DNA of 46,720 nucleotides from CAZTVF01 sp964616985 (GCA_964616985.1 CAZTVF010000031.1:1-46720); one strand, 5' to 3'; shown: positions 8,272-16,530, numbered from the stretch's first letter. Notes: generated from the letters alone by a model not told the origin. Numbers and translations: made by a program.

Positions 8272-8375
8272 AATCGTAACCAGTAAGCAGTAACCAGTAA
8301 ATAGGAAGGCCGCTCCCGGCGACTGTGTACCCTCTACGGCTTACGGGTTCGTCGTTACTTCTCACTTCGCCGCCG
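8272..8375. repeat. Heptanucleotide tandem array between divergent genes
   Basis: On the minus strand 8299-8273 reads as consecutive heptamers TTACTGG, TTACTGC, TTACTGG and TTACGAT. On the plus strand 8327-8368 reads as six heptamers of the form (G/C/T)TAC plus three bases, some degenerate (for example CTACGGC, TTACGGG). The array fills most of the gap between the UroD-like gene and the membrane glycosyltransferase. It resembles cyanobacterial STRR heptamers in form. Confidence 0.6.
8273..8301 (-). promoter_or_regulatory. Promoter of the UroD-like gene, built within heptamer repeats
   Basis: Minus strand TTTACT (8301-8296), 17 nt, TACGAT (8278-8273), then 6 nt to the ATG at 8266. The -10 is the last unit of a run of TTACTGN heptamers. 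Confidence 0.5.
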
Positions 8376-8377
8376 CT

Positions 8378-8406
8378 CTGGCTATTTTCCGGCGCGGTCA
8401 TACAAT
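8378..8406 (+). promoter_or_regulatory. Possible promoter of the GT39-like gene
   Basis: CTGGCT (8378-8383), 17 nt, TACAAT (8401-8406), 9 nt before the ATG at 8416. The -35 is weak (3/6), the -10 good. The leader would be 0-3 nt. Confidence 0.4.
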
Positions 8407-8415
8407 GACGGGCCT

Positions 8416-10113
8416 ATGTCCAATGCCACGTTCCGCCGCTGGCTCTTATCCGCCGCCGTGCTGCTGGCCGCAATCGCGCCGGCCGTGGTGGCGCGGATCT
8501 ACGTCGCCCGCCACGCCGAGAGCATCGCCAAGGACGGCACGATCTACATGCACATGGCCCACATGCTCGAGGGCCCGCAGGCCCCCGCCGTCATCCACTC
8601 GTTCGCCTACCCGCCGGGCTACCCCCAGGCGGTGCGGACGATGGCCGCGCTCGCCGATGCCCCGTGGCCCTACGGCTGGATCGCCTCGGCGCGGGCCGTG
8701 TCGATCTTCTGGAGCCTGCTGACGCTGGTGAGCGTCTACTTCATCGGCCTGGCCGCCTTCGACCGCCGCGTGGCGGCGCTGACGGCCCTGCTGCTGGGCC
8801 TGTCGCAACCCTACATCCTGCTGTCCTGTGGTGTCACCAGCGACGCCCAGGCCATCGCGCTGGCCTCGGTGGCCGTGGCGCTGGCGCTGGGCGCGGCCTC
8901 GCTGGTGCGGCGGCAGAATCCCTGGGCCATGCCCGTGGCGGCGCTGTCGGCCCTGGCCGCCGGCGCGGGTTACCTCACCCGGCCGGAGGAACTTCTCGCC
9001 GTGGTCGTCGCCGCGGTGCTGCTGATCAAGCAGCGGCGGCTGGGCACGCAGGGCCGCATCATCCAGTTCGCCTCGCTGGCCGTGCTGATCGCCGTCGCCG
9101 CCGCGTGCGTCTGGCCCTACGCCAGCGCCATCGGGGGCCTCAGCCGCAAGAAGGACCTCTCCGACTTCGTCCTGGGCCCCGCCGGCGGAAGCCTGCTGGC
9201 CGCCGCCGACGTCTACGGCCACGGCCTGGGCGACATCCTGGCCGTGCTCCGCCTGCTGTTCGATCGCGAGCGGGCCTCCATCGGCACGCCCCTATACACC
9301 GCGTGCATCCTGTGGTGGGCGTCGTGGCTGCTGCCGCCGCTGTTCCGCCTTCGCCTGCCCCAGGGGCTGCGGCTGAGCCCGCGCACCTCCGACGGCGCGG
9401 TGGCCATGTTCCTGCCGCTGGCGGTGATGCTGACCCTGCTGGGCTCGCTGGAGTTTCACCGCGGCCCCGGCTACGTCTCCAGCCGCCACCTGCTGATGCC
9501 GATGGTGCTGCAATCGCCCACCATCGCCGCGGGCCTGGTCGTGTTCGCGCAGCTTCTGGCCGTGCCGGCGATGAAGCTGGGGCAGATGCTGCGGCCCCGG
9601 CTGCTGCTGATCATGACCACGGTGGGCATGACGGGCGTGCTGCTGTCGCTGGCGTTTGTGCCGCTGCACGAGGGCAAGGCCTGCCTCCGCCAGGCGGGCG
9701 AGAAGATCATCGAGCTATACGGCCCCGGCCGCCTCATCCTCACCGACGACAGCCGCATCGCGTTTTTCGCCCAGGCCCCGGCCGAGCAGTTCGTCATCGA
9801 CAGCCCGATGGACTACCAGATCCGCCCGCACAACCTCGCCTCGAGGGACGCCTTCCTGCGCCTCGCCACGCGCACGCACGAGGGGCAGCCGTACGCGGCC
9901 GTCGCCTTCAGCGAGTACATCCCCACCGAGAAGGAGCTTGCCGCGACGACGCTCGACGCCCGCACCAAGCTCATGGTCGACCTGTTCGCAACAATGAACT
10001 TCCGATTCATCTGTCAGTCCCCCCACCCCAGGGGCCGCGAGCCCCTCAAGGCGTGGGTGATGGACGCCCCAAAAGGAGACGCCAATGCTGACGTTCGGCC
10101 AGAAAGAAATTGA
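8416..10113 (+). CDS. Multi-pass membrane protein, PMT/GT39-like glycosyltransferase
   Basis: A 565-residue polytopic inner-membrane protein. The first membrane segment (about residues 9-27) is followed by an extracytoplasmic loop, ESIAKDGTIYMHMA, resembling the acidic loop of ArnT/PMT-type enzymes, and by SFAYPPGYPQ. About eight to ten further hydrophobic segments follow. The last 150 residues form a soluble domain. GT39-type enzymes move sugars from lipid carriers to proteins or lipids on the outer face of the membrane; the donor and acceptor here cannot be told. The stop codon lies 29 nt inside the next gene, a DegT-type sugar aminotransferase, which implies translational coupling and a shared role in surface glycan synthesis (inference). 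Confidence 0.75.
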   Translation: MSNATFRRWLLSAAVLLAAIAPAVVARIYVARHAESIAKDGTIYMHMAHMLEGPQAPAVIHSFAYPPGYPQAVRTMAALADAPWPYGWIASARAVSIFWSLLTLVSVYFIGLAAFDRRVAALTALLLGLSQPYILLSCGVTSDAQAIALASVAVALALGAASLVRRQNPWAMPVAALSALAAGAGYLTRPEELLAVVVAAVLLIKQRRLGTQGRIIQFASLAVLIAVAAACVWPYASAIGGLSRKKDLSDFVLGPAGGSLLAAADVYGHGLGDILAVLRLLFDRERASIGTPLYTACILWWASWLLPPLFRLRLPQGLRLSPRTSDGAVAMFLPLAVMLTLLGSLEFHRGPGYVSSRHLLMPMVLQSPTIAAGLVVFAQLLAVPAMKLGQMLRPRLLLIMTTVGMTGVLLSLAFVPLHEGKACLRQAGEKIIELYGPGRLILTDDSRIAFFAQAPAEQFVIDSPMDYQIRPHNLASRDAFLRLATRTHEGQPYAAVAFSEYIPTEKELAATTLDARTKLMVDLFATMNFRFICQSPHPRGREPLKAWVMDAPKGDANADVRPERN

Positions 10114-11260
10114 TGCCTTCACCAAGGTTGCCCGAAGCGGCGAACTGTTCCGCTACCACAAGGGCGGCGAGTGCGAACGCTTCGAGGAACGCTACGCCAA
10201 GTTCCTCAAGGTGCCCTACGTGCACATGACGGCCGGCGGCACGCCCGCGCTGACGGCGGCGCTGGGGGCGCTGGGCATCGGTCCCGGCGACGAGGTGATC
10301 GTGCCCGCGCACACCTACATGGCCACGGCCATCTCGGTGCTGGCGGTGGGCGCGATCCCGGTGATCGTCGACATCGACGAGTCGATCACGCTGGACCCCG
10401 ACGCCCTGGCCGACGCCATCGGGCCGCGGACGCGGGCAGTGATTCCCGTGCACATGTGGGGCGTGGTGTGCGACATGGACCGCATCATGCGAATCGCTAA
10501 ACGCCGCAAGCTGATGGTCGTCGAAGACGCCTGCCAGTGCGTGTGCGGCGACTACAACGGCCGGCCCGTCGGCGGCATCGGCCACGCGGGCGCGTTCAGC
10601 TTCAACTTCTTCAAGAACATGACCTGCGGCGAGGGCGGGGCCGTCGTGACCTCCGACGAAGAAGTCTCCAAGCGGGCACGCTGCATGGTGGACTGCTGCG
10701 CGTTCTTCTGGTCCGGCCGCAAGAGCGACTTCCTGCCCTTCGCCGCCAGCGGCGCGCGGGCGAACGAGTTCGAAGGGGCCATGCTCAACGCCCAGTTCGA
10801 CCAGGTGCCGGGGCTGATCGCCAAGCTCCGCCGCATCAAGGCGGGCCTCCTGAAGAAGACCGCCGCCCTCGAGAAGGCGGGCCTGGTGCCGGCGAAGTCC
10901 TACAGCCCCAAGGGCGAGTGCGCGACCAACCTGCTGTACCAGTTGCCCACGCCCGAGGCGGCGCAGAAGTTTGCCGAGGGCATCGGCGCCGTGGTGGCCG
11001 CCAACACCGGCCGCCACACCTTCACCGAGTGGGACCCGGTGCTCAACCACCAGGGGAGCTTCCACCCGGCGATGAACCCGTTCAACATGCCGCAGAACAA
11101 ACGATGCCGCATGAAGTATTCCAAGGACATGTGCCCGCGTTCGATGGACATCCTCCGCCGCATGGTGCTCAAGGGCCTTCGGCCGGAGTGGTCGGCCCAG
11201 GCCGTCGCGCAGCAACTGGCGGCGATCCGCGCCGCGGCGAAGGCGGCCCTGGAGGCGTAG
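10085..11260 (+). CDS. DegT/DnrJ/EryC1/StrS family PLP-dependent aminotransferase
   Basis: A 391-residue fold-type I aminotransferase of the family that makes amino-sugars on nucleotide-sugar substrates. The N-terminal CEFEERYAKFL-like CERFEERYAKFLKVPYVHMTAGGTPAL region is split here as CERFEERYAK and TAGGTPALTAAL. Then come EVIVPAHTYMAT, VIPVHMWG (usual PVHLYG), VVEDACQCVCG with the ring-stacking Asp-Ala-Cys-Gln, and FNFFKNMTCGEGG with the Schiff-base Lys. The ATG at 10085 has AAGGAG 7 nt upstream. The gene overlaps the membrane glycosyltransferase by 29 nt. A run of three Cys (CMVDCC) is unusual. The exact sugar substrate is unknown. Confidence 0.92.
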   Translation: MLTFGQKEIDAFTKVARSGELFRYHKGGECERFEERYAKFLKVPYVHMTAGGTPALTAALGALGIGPGDEVIVPAHTYMATAISVLAVGAIPVIVDIDESITLDPDALADAIGPRTRAVIPVHMWGVVCDMDRIMRIAKRRKLMVVEDACQCVCGDYNGRPVGGIGHAGAFSFNFFKNMTCGEGGAVVTSDEEVSKRARCMVDCCAFFWSGRKSDFLPFAASGARANEFEGAMLNAQFDQVPGLIAKLRRIKAGLLKKTAALEKAGLVPAKSYSPKGECATNLLYQLPTPEAAQKFAEGIGAVVAANTGRHTFTEWDPVLNHQGSFHPAMNPFNMPQNKRCRMKYSKDMCPRSMDILRRMVLKGLRPEWSAQAVAQQLAAIRAAAKAALEA

Positions 11261-11369
11261 TCCTTCACGATTGAGTCTGGGAATAAGGCTTTGGCGGCGG
11301 CTTGCCCTTCGGCGCTGTAGAAGCCCCGGCATCGTCTGTATCTGAAGCGCCAAACGGCAAGCCGCCGCC
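11261..11369. repeat. Palindromic element, family R2, copy 2 with left flank
   Basis: Arms at 11293-11316 and 11346-11369 are near-perfect inverted repeats around the core GGCTTGCCCTTCGGCGCT. The inner spacer is the reverse complement of that in copy 1 (6112-6182), including GCTTCTACA, so the whole unit is inverted. The left flank TCCTTCACGATTGAGTCTGG (11261 on) is shared with the partial copy at 28074. The element starts right after the DegT stop codon. Confidence 0.65.
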
Positions 11370-11425
11370 GCACGCGCTCAGCAATTCGAGCCCGACCGGA
11401 CGCAACCTGCAGCGGCGCCCGATGC

Positions 11426-11431
11426 TATAGT
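11426..11431 (+). promoter_or_regulatory. -10-like hexamer just before dapF
   Basis: TATAGT, 6 nt before the ATG at 11438; no convincing -35. If used, transcription would start at the dapF start codon. Confidence 0.4.
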
Positions 11432-11437
11432 TGTCAA

Positions 11438-12349
11438 ATGGAGACGCCCATGCTACCGCCGATTGAGTTCGCCAAGCTGTCCGGCAGCGGTAACGATTTC
11501 ATCTGCATCGACAACCGCGATGGGCGGTACGACCCCATCGTCGGCGACCGTGCCAAGGCCGAACGCTTCGCCCGCGCGATGTGCAGCCGCGGCATGGGCA
11601 TCGGGGCCGACGGCCTGATCTTCGGCTGCGACGGCGAGGTGGGCGACCTGGCCGACCTGGCCGCGACCTTCCTGGAGGCCGATGGCAGCGAGGCCGAACT
11701 GTGCGGCAACGGCACGGCCTGCTTCGCGGCGTGGGTGCTGGCCAACCAATGGAGCCGCCACCCCAAGGTCAGCATCCTGACGCCCGCGGGCATGGTCCAC
11801 GGGCAGCGGGCGGACGGCCTGTACATCCGCGTCTGCATCCCCCTGCCGCAGGACCTGCAGCGCGACATCGAGTTGGAGGTCAAGGGCAGCCTGTGGCGGT
11901 GCGACTTCGTCGTCACGGGCGTCCCCCACGCGGTGATCTACGTGGACAACCTTGAGCACCTCGATGTGGCCCACTGGGGCCCGGGCTTCCGCCACCATCC
12001 CCGCTTCGCGCCGCGCGGCGTGAACGCCAACTTCGTCCAACTGCTGGGCGTGGGAAAGCTGGCCCTGCGGACGTATGAATTCGGCGTCGAAGGCGAGACG
12101 CTCGCCTGCGGCACGGGCTCAGCCGCCGCGGCGATCCTGGGCGCGATGCGGTTCGGCTGGGGACCGGAGTTTCTCCACGGCCAGCGCCCGGTGGAGGTGC
12201 GATCTCGCGGCGGCGACGTGCTGCGGGTGTACTTCACGCTGCAGGACGACGGCAGCGTCAGCGACGTGTGCCTCGAGACGATCGTGCGGTTCCTGTACTC
12301 CGGCACGGTGCACGAAGACCTGGCGCGGCGGGCGTTGAATGGCGGATGA
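11438..12349 (+). CDS. dapF: Diaminopimelate epimerase
   Basis: Converts LL- to meso-diaminopimelate, for lysine and peptidoglycan. It is a 303-residue protein made of two pseudo-symmetric halves. Signatures are FAKLSGSGNDFICID near the N-terminus, GADGLIF, the first catalytic Cys89 in ELCGNGTACFAAW and the second, Cys224, in LACGTGSAAAAILGAM. Two starts are possible. The ATG at 11438 sits 6 nt after a TATAGT hexamer (leaderless), while the ATG at 11450 has GGAG 6 nt before it. The first was kept but the second gives the more canonical N-terminus. The 3' end overlaps the next gene by 11 nt. Confidence 0.95.
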   Translation: METPMLPPIEFAKLSGSGNDFICIDNRDGRYDPIVGDRAKAERFARAMCSRGMGIGADGLIFGCDGEVGDLADLAATFLEADGSEAELCGNGTACFAAWVLANQWSRHPKVSILTPAGMVHGQRADGLYIRVCIPLPQDLQRDIELEVKGSLWRCDFVVTGVPHAVIYVDNLEHLDVAHWGPGFRHHPRFAPRGVNANFVQLLGVGKLALRTYEFGVEGETLACGTGSAAAAILGAMRFGWGPEFLHGQRPVEVRSRGGDVLRVYFTLQDDGSVSDVCLETIVRFLYSGTVHEDLARRALNGG

Positions 12350-13952
12350 AATCTTCAGCATCGACCAGAATTGCCACTCGCTCTGGGACGTGCTGCCCAA
12401 GCTTCAGGCCCTGCATGCCCGCGGCATGCGGGCGAGGCAGTTCGTCGAAGACGTCGACGTCGCCTTCACCCAGATGGGCGCCGGCAGCGACGGCGGGCCG
12501 CTGCGGCTCGCCCGCGAACGCTTCTACCGCAGCGGCGGCGCCGACTGGGGCGCGGCCTTGTTCTACTTCCAGTTCCTCGGCCGCCAGGCCGTCGAGATCC
12601 GCCACTGGGAGCCCTACACGGGGCTGTCCACCAAGGCCCTTGCCGGCCAATTGGGGCGAAGCATCGACGACCTGTACGAGCAGTATTCCCCCGGCGACAA
12701 TTGGCAGTTGATCGGCCCCAGCTACGTCGGCGACCGCCAGCATCATCGCGTCCTGGGCGACCTCACGGTGGCCGCCACCGCCCCCCTGCTGCGCGAGGCG
12801 ATGGAAAAGGCCCGCGATGACGCGATGGAGCGTTTCCCCCAGCGTGACAGCCAGGAGCGGCTCGCCGCGTGGTTTGCGGCCGAGCGCGAACTGCTGGAGG
12901 GACTGATCTCCCGATGCGGCGGCGGGCGGCTGATCGACCTGTATCGCCAGTGGCTGGGGCACCACCTGGGCGACTCGGTCGAGTACGACCTGACGTCCAG
13001 CCTCTTCGCCGCCGGCGGCGAGCATTCGCTACTGCCGCTGTTCTGCCGTGACTATGACCGTGCCGCCAGCCTGTACAACGAGGCCATCGCCGAGACGCAC
13101 TCGGAGTTGCACCCGCTGGACACCCGCGCGGGCGAGTTGCCGTTCTTCGCCGTGATGCAGCACCAGGGGCACATGGTGCGGACGGCGTTGTCGCTGCAGG
13201 CGGACACGCTGCGGGCGGCCGACCGGGAATTCAAGCTTGGCCCCGACGCCGCCCTGCCCGCCGAGGCCCTGGCCGCCGCGGGCGTGTGCTGCCTGGCCCC
13301 CAAGGCCCTGGTGCTGGTCATCGAGGCGAGGCTGGGGCCGCGGGGAGCGCCGCTGGCGTTGCCGTTCCGCGGGTCGCTTTACATGCCGGCCGCCCACCGC
13401 CTGGCGGCCAAGCTCGAGCACCATCGCCTGCTGCCGTCGCCCCTGCGGGCGCTCATGCGTGTGCGGCTGGGCCTGCTCGACCGCATGCGAACGCTGGACA
13501 CCGTGATCCGCCTGCCGCCTTACCTGGCCACCGCGATGGGCTGCGCCGACGCGCCCGCCCGCGCGCTGGGCGAGGGCTACGCGTCGCTGGCGGCCGATGC
13601 CTCCGCGCGCCTGACGATCTTCCGCGACGGGGCCTCGCGCGAGGCGTGGCAGCGGCAGAACCTGGCGGCCGAGTTCGCGGCCATCGACCAGCTCGATCGC
13701 CGCCGCCGCGAATTGGCCGCCGTCGATGCCAAGAGCCCCGACATCCGCCAGCTGTGGAAAGAGATCAAGGCCGTGCAGCTTCGCGTGCTGGAGATGACGC
13801 TGTCGCAGATCGCCCGCGACTGGCAGGTGCGGGAGCTGGACTACTGGGACAGCCGCGGGGCGATCCTTCCGTGGTGCGTGGCCCTGGGCGGAACCGATCT
13901 CTATAATGACTTGGTCGCGCGAGCAGAGATCTATGAAGAACGACCCCAATAA
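12339..13952 (+). CDS. Conserved-looking protein of unknown function (537 aa)
   Basis: Not recognised. It is a 537-residue, probably cytosolic and mainly helical protein without signal peptide or membrane segments. Notable stretches are RHWEPYTGLSTKALAGQLG near residue 85, GEHSLLPLFCRDYDRAAS with clustered His/Cys/Asp near residue 230, SLYMPAAHRLAAKLEHHRLL near residue 345, and a long charged helix QLDRRRRELAAVDAKSPD near residue 450. The start overlaps dapF by 11 nt and its end overlaps a methyltransferase by 20 nt, so the three are likely translated together. Codon use and GC look like the neighbours. It may be a biosynthetic or regulatory partner of DapF or the methyltransferase, but that rests only on position. 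Confidence 0.75.
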   Translation: MADEIFSIDQNCHSLWDVLPKLQALHARGMRARQFVEDVDVAFTQMGAGSDGGPLRLARERFYRSGGADWGAALFYFQFLGRQAVEIRHWEPYTGLSTKALAGQLGRSIDDLYEQYSPGDNWQLIGPSYVGDRQHHRVLGDLTVAATAPLLREAMEKARDDAMERFPQRDSQERLAAWFAAERELLEGLISRCGGGRLIDLYRQWLGHHLGDSVEYDLTSSLFAAGGEHSLLPLFCRDYDRAASLYNEAIAETHSELHPLDTRAGELPFFAVMQHQGHMVRTALSLQADTLRAADREFKLGPDAALPAEALAAAGVCCLAPKALVLVIEARLGPRGAPLALPFRGSLYMPAAHRLAAKLEHHRLLPSPLRALMRVRLGLLDRMRTLDTVIRLPPYLATAMGCADAPARALGEGYASLAADASARLTIFRDGASREAWQRQNLAAEFAAIDQLDRRRRELAAVDAKSPDIRQLWKEIKAVQLRVLEMTLSQIARDWQVRELDYWDSRGAILPWCVALGGTDLYNDLVARAEIYEERPQ

Positions 13953-14568
13953 CCGGCGGGTAGTGAAACACAAGGACAAGATCCGCGCCCATTACGAGCC
14001 GCGCCTGTCGCGTCACAGCGACAGCTACAAGATCCTCGACTGGGCCAGCCCCCTGACGCAGCGGGCGAGGTTCGCCGTGCTGGCCGACAACGTCAACCTC
14101 GCCGGCAAGAGCCTGCTGGACGTCGGCTGCGGGCTGGGCGACCTGCGGGTCTTCCTTCGCGAGCGGGCCGTGCCGGTGCATTACACCGGCGTGGACATCA
14201 GCGAGAAGATGGTCCAGGCCGCCCTCAAACGCCAGGGCGACGGCAAGTTCCTCTACGCCGACGTCTTCGGCGACGACCCCTTCGGCGAGAACAGCTTCGA
14301 CGTCGTCTACTGCTCGGGCATCTTCAACCTCAACCTGGGCAACAACCGCCAGTTCATGGCCGGCGCCATCGGCCGCCTGCTGCGGCTGACGCGAGAGCAC
14401 CTCGTCTTCAACCTCCTGCACGAACGCGCCGCCAGCGACGACCCCAAGTACTTCTACCACGACCCCGCCCACATCCTCGAACTCATGGGCACCTTCCCCT
14501 GCGACGTCACGCTTCTCGACAACTACCTCCCCAACGATTTCACGATCATCGCCAGGAAGCGACCGTAG
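13933..14568 (+). CDS. Class I SAM-dependent methyltransferase
   Basis: A 211-residue Rossmann-type methyltransferase. Motif I is KSLLDVGCGLGDLRVFL, the acidic end of strand 2 is VHYTGVDISEKMV, and a post-I ADVFGDDPF and motif FDVVYCSGIFNLNLG follow. The N-terminal KHKDKIRAHYEPRLSRHSDSYKILDW region is the substrate cap. Substrate unknown. The start at 13933 is chosen; an ATG at 13906 in frame overlaps a TATAAT sequence and lies deeper inside the upstream gene. The ribosome site is weak (GAGCAGAGAT). It is the last gene of the dapF cluster and is followed by a 780-bp gene-free region. Confidence 0.85.
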   Translation: MKNDPNNRRVVKHKDKIRAHYEPRLSRHSDSYKILDWASPLTQRARFAVLADNVNLAGKSLLDVGCGLGDLRVFLRERAVPVHYTGVDISEKMVQAALKRQGDGKFLYADVFGDDPFGENSFDVVYCSGIFNLNLGNNRQFMAGAIGRLLRLTREHLVFNLLHERAASDDPKYFYHDPAHILELMGTFPCDVTLLDNYLPNDFTIIARKRP

Positions 14569-14574
14569 CAGGAG

Positions 14575-14740
14575 AAGAAGCGGAAACGCGAGCGGGATCA
14601 ATGGATTCAAAGGATTGAGGGGATGAATGCGTTCGGTTAGAAGCTTCGCTCGCCCGAGCGGTCCTGCATGAGAAGCGGAAAGGCGAGCGTGATTAACATT
14701 GAGGGGATGAACGCTTTTGCAGAGCTTCGCTCGCCCGGAG
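14575..14740. repeat. Degenerate tandem duplication of about 80-95 bp
   Basis: The run GAAGCGGAAACGCGAGCG ... GATTGAGGGGATGAA ... AAGCTTCGCTCGCCCGAGCG (14575-14660) is followed by a shorter diverged copy (14670-14740) with the same landmarks in order. There is no open frame with coding character. It opens the gene-free block 14569-15348. Confidence 0.55.
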
Positions 14741-14797
14741 CGCGATTTGCCGACCGGGCTCGACAGTTTTGCGCCAAGGCCTCAGCATCTGAGTCTT

Positions 14798-14886
14798 CAG
14801 CCCGAAGGGCTGGAATTCTATAGCCCAGGGCGAGCGCAGCGACGCCCTGGGTCTGCCGACATCGACACGACAAGCTCTGAAAGAGC
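14798..14886. repeat. Cluster of three small hairpins
   Basis: CAGCCCgaaGGGCTG (14798-14812), CCCAGGGC...GCCCTGGG (14824-14851) and GCTCtgaaaGAGC (14874-14886) follow each other. From memory, this order of hairpins is typical of dispersed planctomycete intergenic repeats; I cannot confirm that here. Confidence 0.55.
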
Positions 14887-14946
14887 GCAATAGCAGCCCC
14901 TGGAACCAACCCAACCGTGGGTACTGCTGAAAGCCGGCATCCTGAA

Positions 14947-14964
14947 GCCTGCCTGCAGGCAGGC
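14947..14964. repeat. Perfect 18-bp palindrome
   Basis: GCCTGCCTGCAGGCAGGC is exactly self-complementary. It lies in the repeat block after the methyltransferase. Further on, GGCATCACC (near 15023) pairs with GGTGATGCC (near 15071), and CACCCCCAAA with TTTGGGGGTG at 15087-15112. Confidence 0.5.
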
Positions 14965-15240
14965 CCAAGGCACAGCACTGGGTTCTGCGGATGCGGAATC
15001 CCAAGTCCTACAAAGGCGAGGAATGGCATCACCGACGCCGGCTTCGATCAGCCAGAGGCGAAGGGCGACGTGGTGATGCCCTCTCACCCCCAAACGAGTT
15101 TGGGGGTGGCACCGATCAACTGAAGGCGAACGACTGCCGCCCAGCTGTCCATGGCAACGGCGGCCTTGATGCCATGCCCGATGTCTTTCTTTACCTCCTC
15201 TGTGTCTCTGTGATCGGTTCCCCTGCCTTCTTCCCCACGA

Positions 15241-15282
15241 CCTACTGCCTCCGACCTACGACCTCCACCCTACAACCTTGCA
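15241..15282 (+). repeat. Six-unit heptanucleotide array upstream of larC
   Basis: Six consecutive heptamers of the form CCT-A/C/T-C/G-N-N run from 15241 to 15282 (first CCTACTG, fifth CCTACAA). A TACACT hexamer follows at 15301-15306, about 43 nt before larC. The stretch between (15283-15348) also holds a half copy of the R1 repeat (15315-15344). Confidence 0.6.
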
Positions 15283-15348
15283 AATCCGCCCTCGCCGATC
15301 TACACTCCCCCTAACATAGGCCGCCGCGAAGCGGCCTGGGAACACCCG

Positions 15349-16530
15349 ATGAGCTTGGCATATTTCGACTGTTTCGCCGGCGCCGGCGGCGACATGATTG
15401 TCGGCGCCCTTCTTGACGCCGGCTGCGATTTTGAAACCCTCAAGGCCCAGCTCCTGCGCCTGCACGCCCACGGCTGCTCCATCTCGGCCGACAAGGTGCA
15501 GCGAGGCGGCATCGCGGGCACGAAGTTCAATGTCGAGATCAGCCACGAGCACCACCCCCACCGCCACCTGGGCGACATCCTGGCGATGATCGACGCCGCC
15601 GGCCTGCCCGCGCGGGCCGCCGACCGCGCCAAGAAGGTCTTCTCCCGCCTGGGCGAGGCCGAGGCCGCGGTGCATAACGTCCCGCTCGACCACGTGCACT
15701 TCCACGAGGTCGGCGCGCTGGACAGCATCATGGACATCGTCGGCGCCTGCTTGGCGATGGAGATCCTGGGCATCGACCGCGTGATCTGCTCGGCCCTGCC
15801 CCTGGGCAGCGGCACGATCGAGAGCGACCACGGCACGCTGCCCGTACCCGCGCCGGCCACCGCCAGACTGCTCGTCGGGGCCAAGACCGTGCCCGGCCTG
15901 GTCACCGGCGAGGCCGTCACCCCCACCGCCGCCGCCATCCTCACCACGCTGGCCGAGTCCTTCGGCGACGCCCCCTCGCTGGACCTGTCGGGCGTCGGCT
16001 ACGGCGCGGGCTCGCGCAACCAGGGGCCCGTGCCCAACCTGCTCCGCGTGATGATCGGCCGCGACGACAAGGACGGCGCCCACGACGTGGTGGTCGAGCT
16101 TTCGGCCAACATCGACGACTGCACCGGCGAGGTGATCGGCGCGACGATCGAGAAACTGCTTTCCTACGGCGCGATGGACGCATGGGCCGCCCCGCTGGTG
16201 ATGAAGAAGTCGCGCCCCGCCTGGATGCTTTCGGCCTTGTGCGCCCCCGGCGACGCAGCGGCCCTCGAGAAGATGCTGTTCGAAGAGACGACGACCTTCG
16301 GCGTGCGGCGGCACGTGTGCGAGCGGACGAAGCTCGCCCGCCGCCACGAGACGGTCGAGACGCCGTATGGCCCGCTGCGCGTGAAGGTGGGCCGCCTGGG
16401 CGACAAGGACGTCACCGCCGCCCCCGAGTTTGCCGATTGCCTTGCCGCCGCACACGCCCACCACGCGAGCGTTCGCGAGGTGATGGCCGTCGCGGCGGAA
16501 ATCTTCCGCAGGGAGTCGTGCCATGGATAA
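15349..16530 (+). CDS. larC: Nickel-pincer cofactor biosynthesis protein LarC
   Basis: LarC inserts nickel into the pincer nucleotide cofactor used by lactate racemase and related LarA epimerases; it uses CTP. The 393-residue protein begins with the hallmark AYFDCFAGAGGDMIVGALLDAG. It has the His-rich segment SHEHHPHRHLGDIL, DHVHFHEVGALDSIMDIVG, LPLGSGTIESDHGTLPVPAPAT and, in the C-terminal half, ELSANIDDCTGEVIG. Length is normal for a complete LarC. In some lactobacilli larC needs a programmed frameshift; here the whole protein is one frame. No larA, larB or larE is in the window. No clear ribosome site precedes the ATG. The next gene overlaps by 8 nt. Confidence 0.93.
   Translation: MSLAYFDCFAGAGGDMIVGALLDAGCDFETLKAQLLRLHAHGCSISADKVQRGGIAGTKFNVEISHEHHPHRHLGDILAMIDAAGLPARAADRAKKVFSRLGEAEAAVHNVPLDHVHFHEVGALDSIMDIVGACLAMEILGIDRVICSALPLGSGTIESDHGTLPVPAPATARLLVGAKTVPGLVTGEAVTPTAAAILTTLAESFGDAPSLDLSGVGYGAGSRNQGPVPNLLRVMIGRDDKDGAHDVVVELSANIDDCTGEVIGATIEKLLSYGAMDAWAAPLVMKKSRPAWMLSALCAPGDAAALEKMLFEETTTFGVRRHVCERTKLARRHETVETPYGPLRVKVGRLGDKDVTAAPEFADCLAAAHAHHASVREVMAVAAEIFRRESCHG

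Noticed and set aside
8272..8375. CRISPR array
   Set aside because: The units are 7 nt and degenerate, with no spacers and no cas genes.
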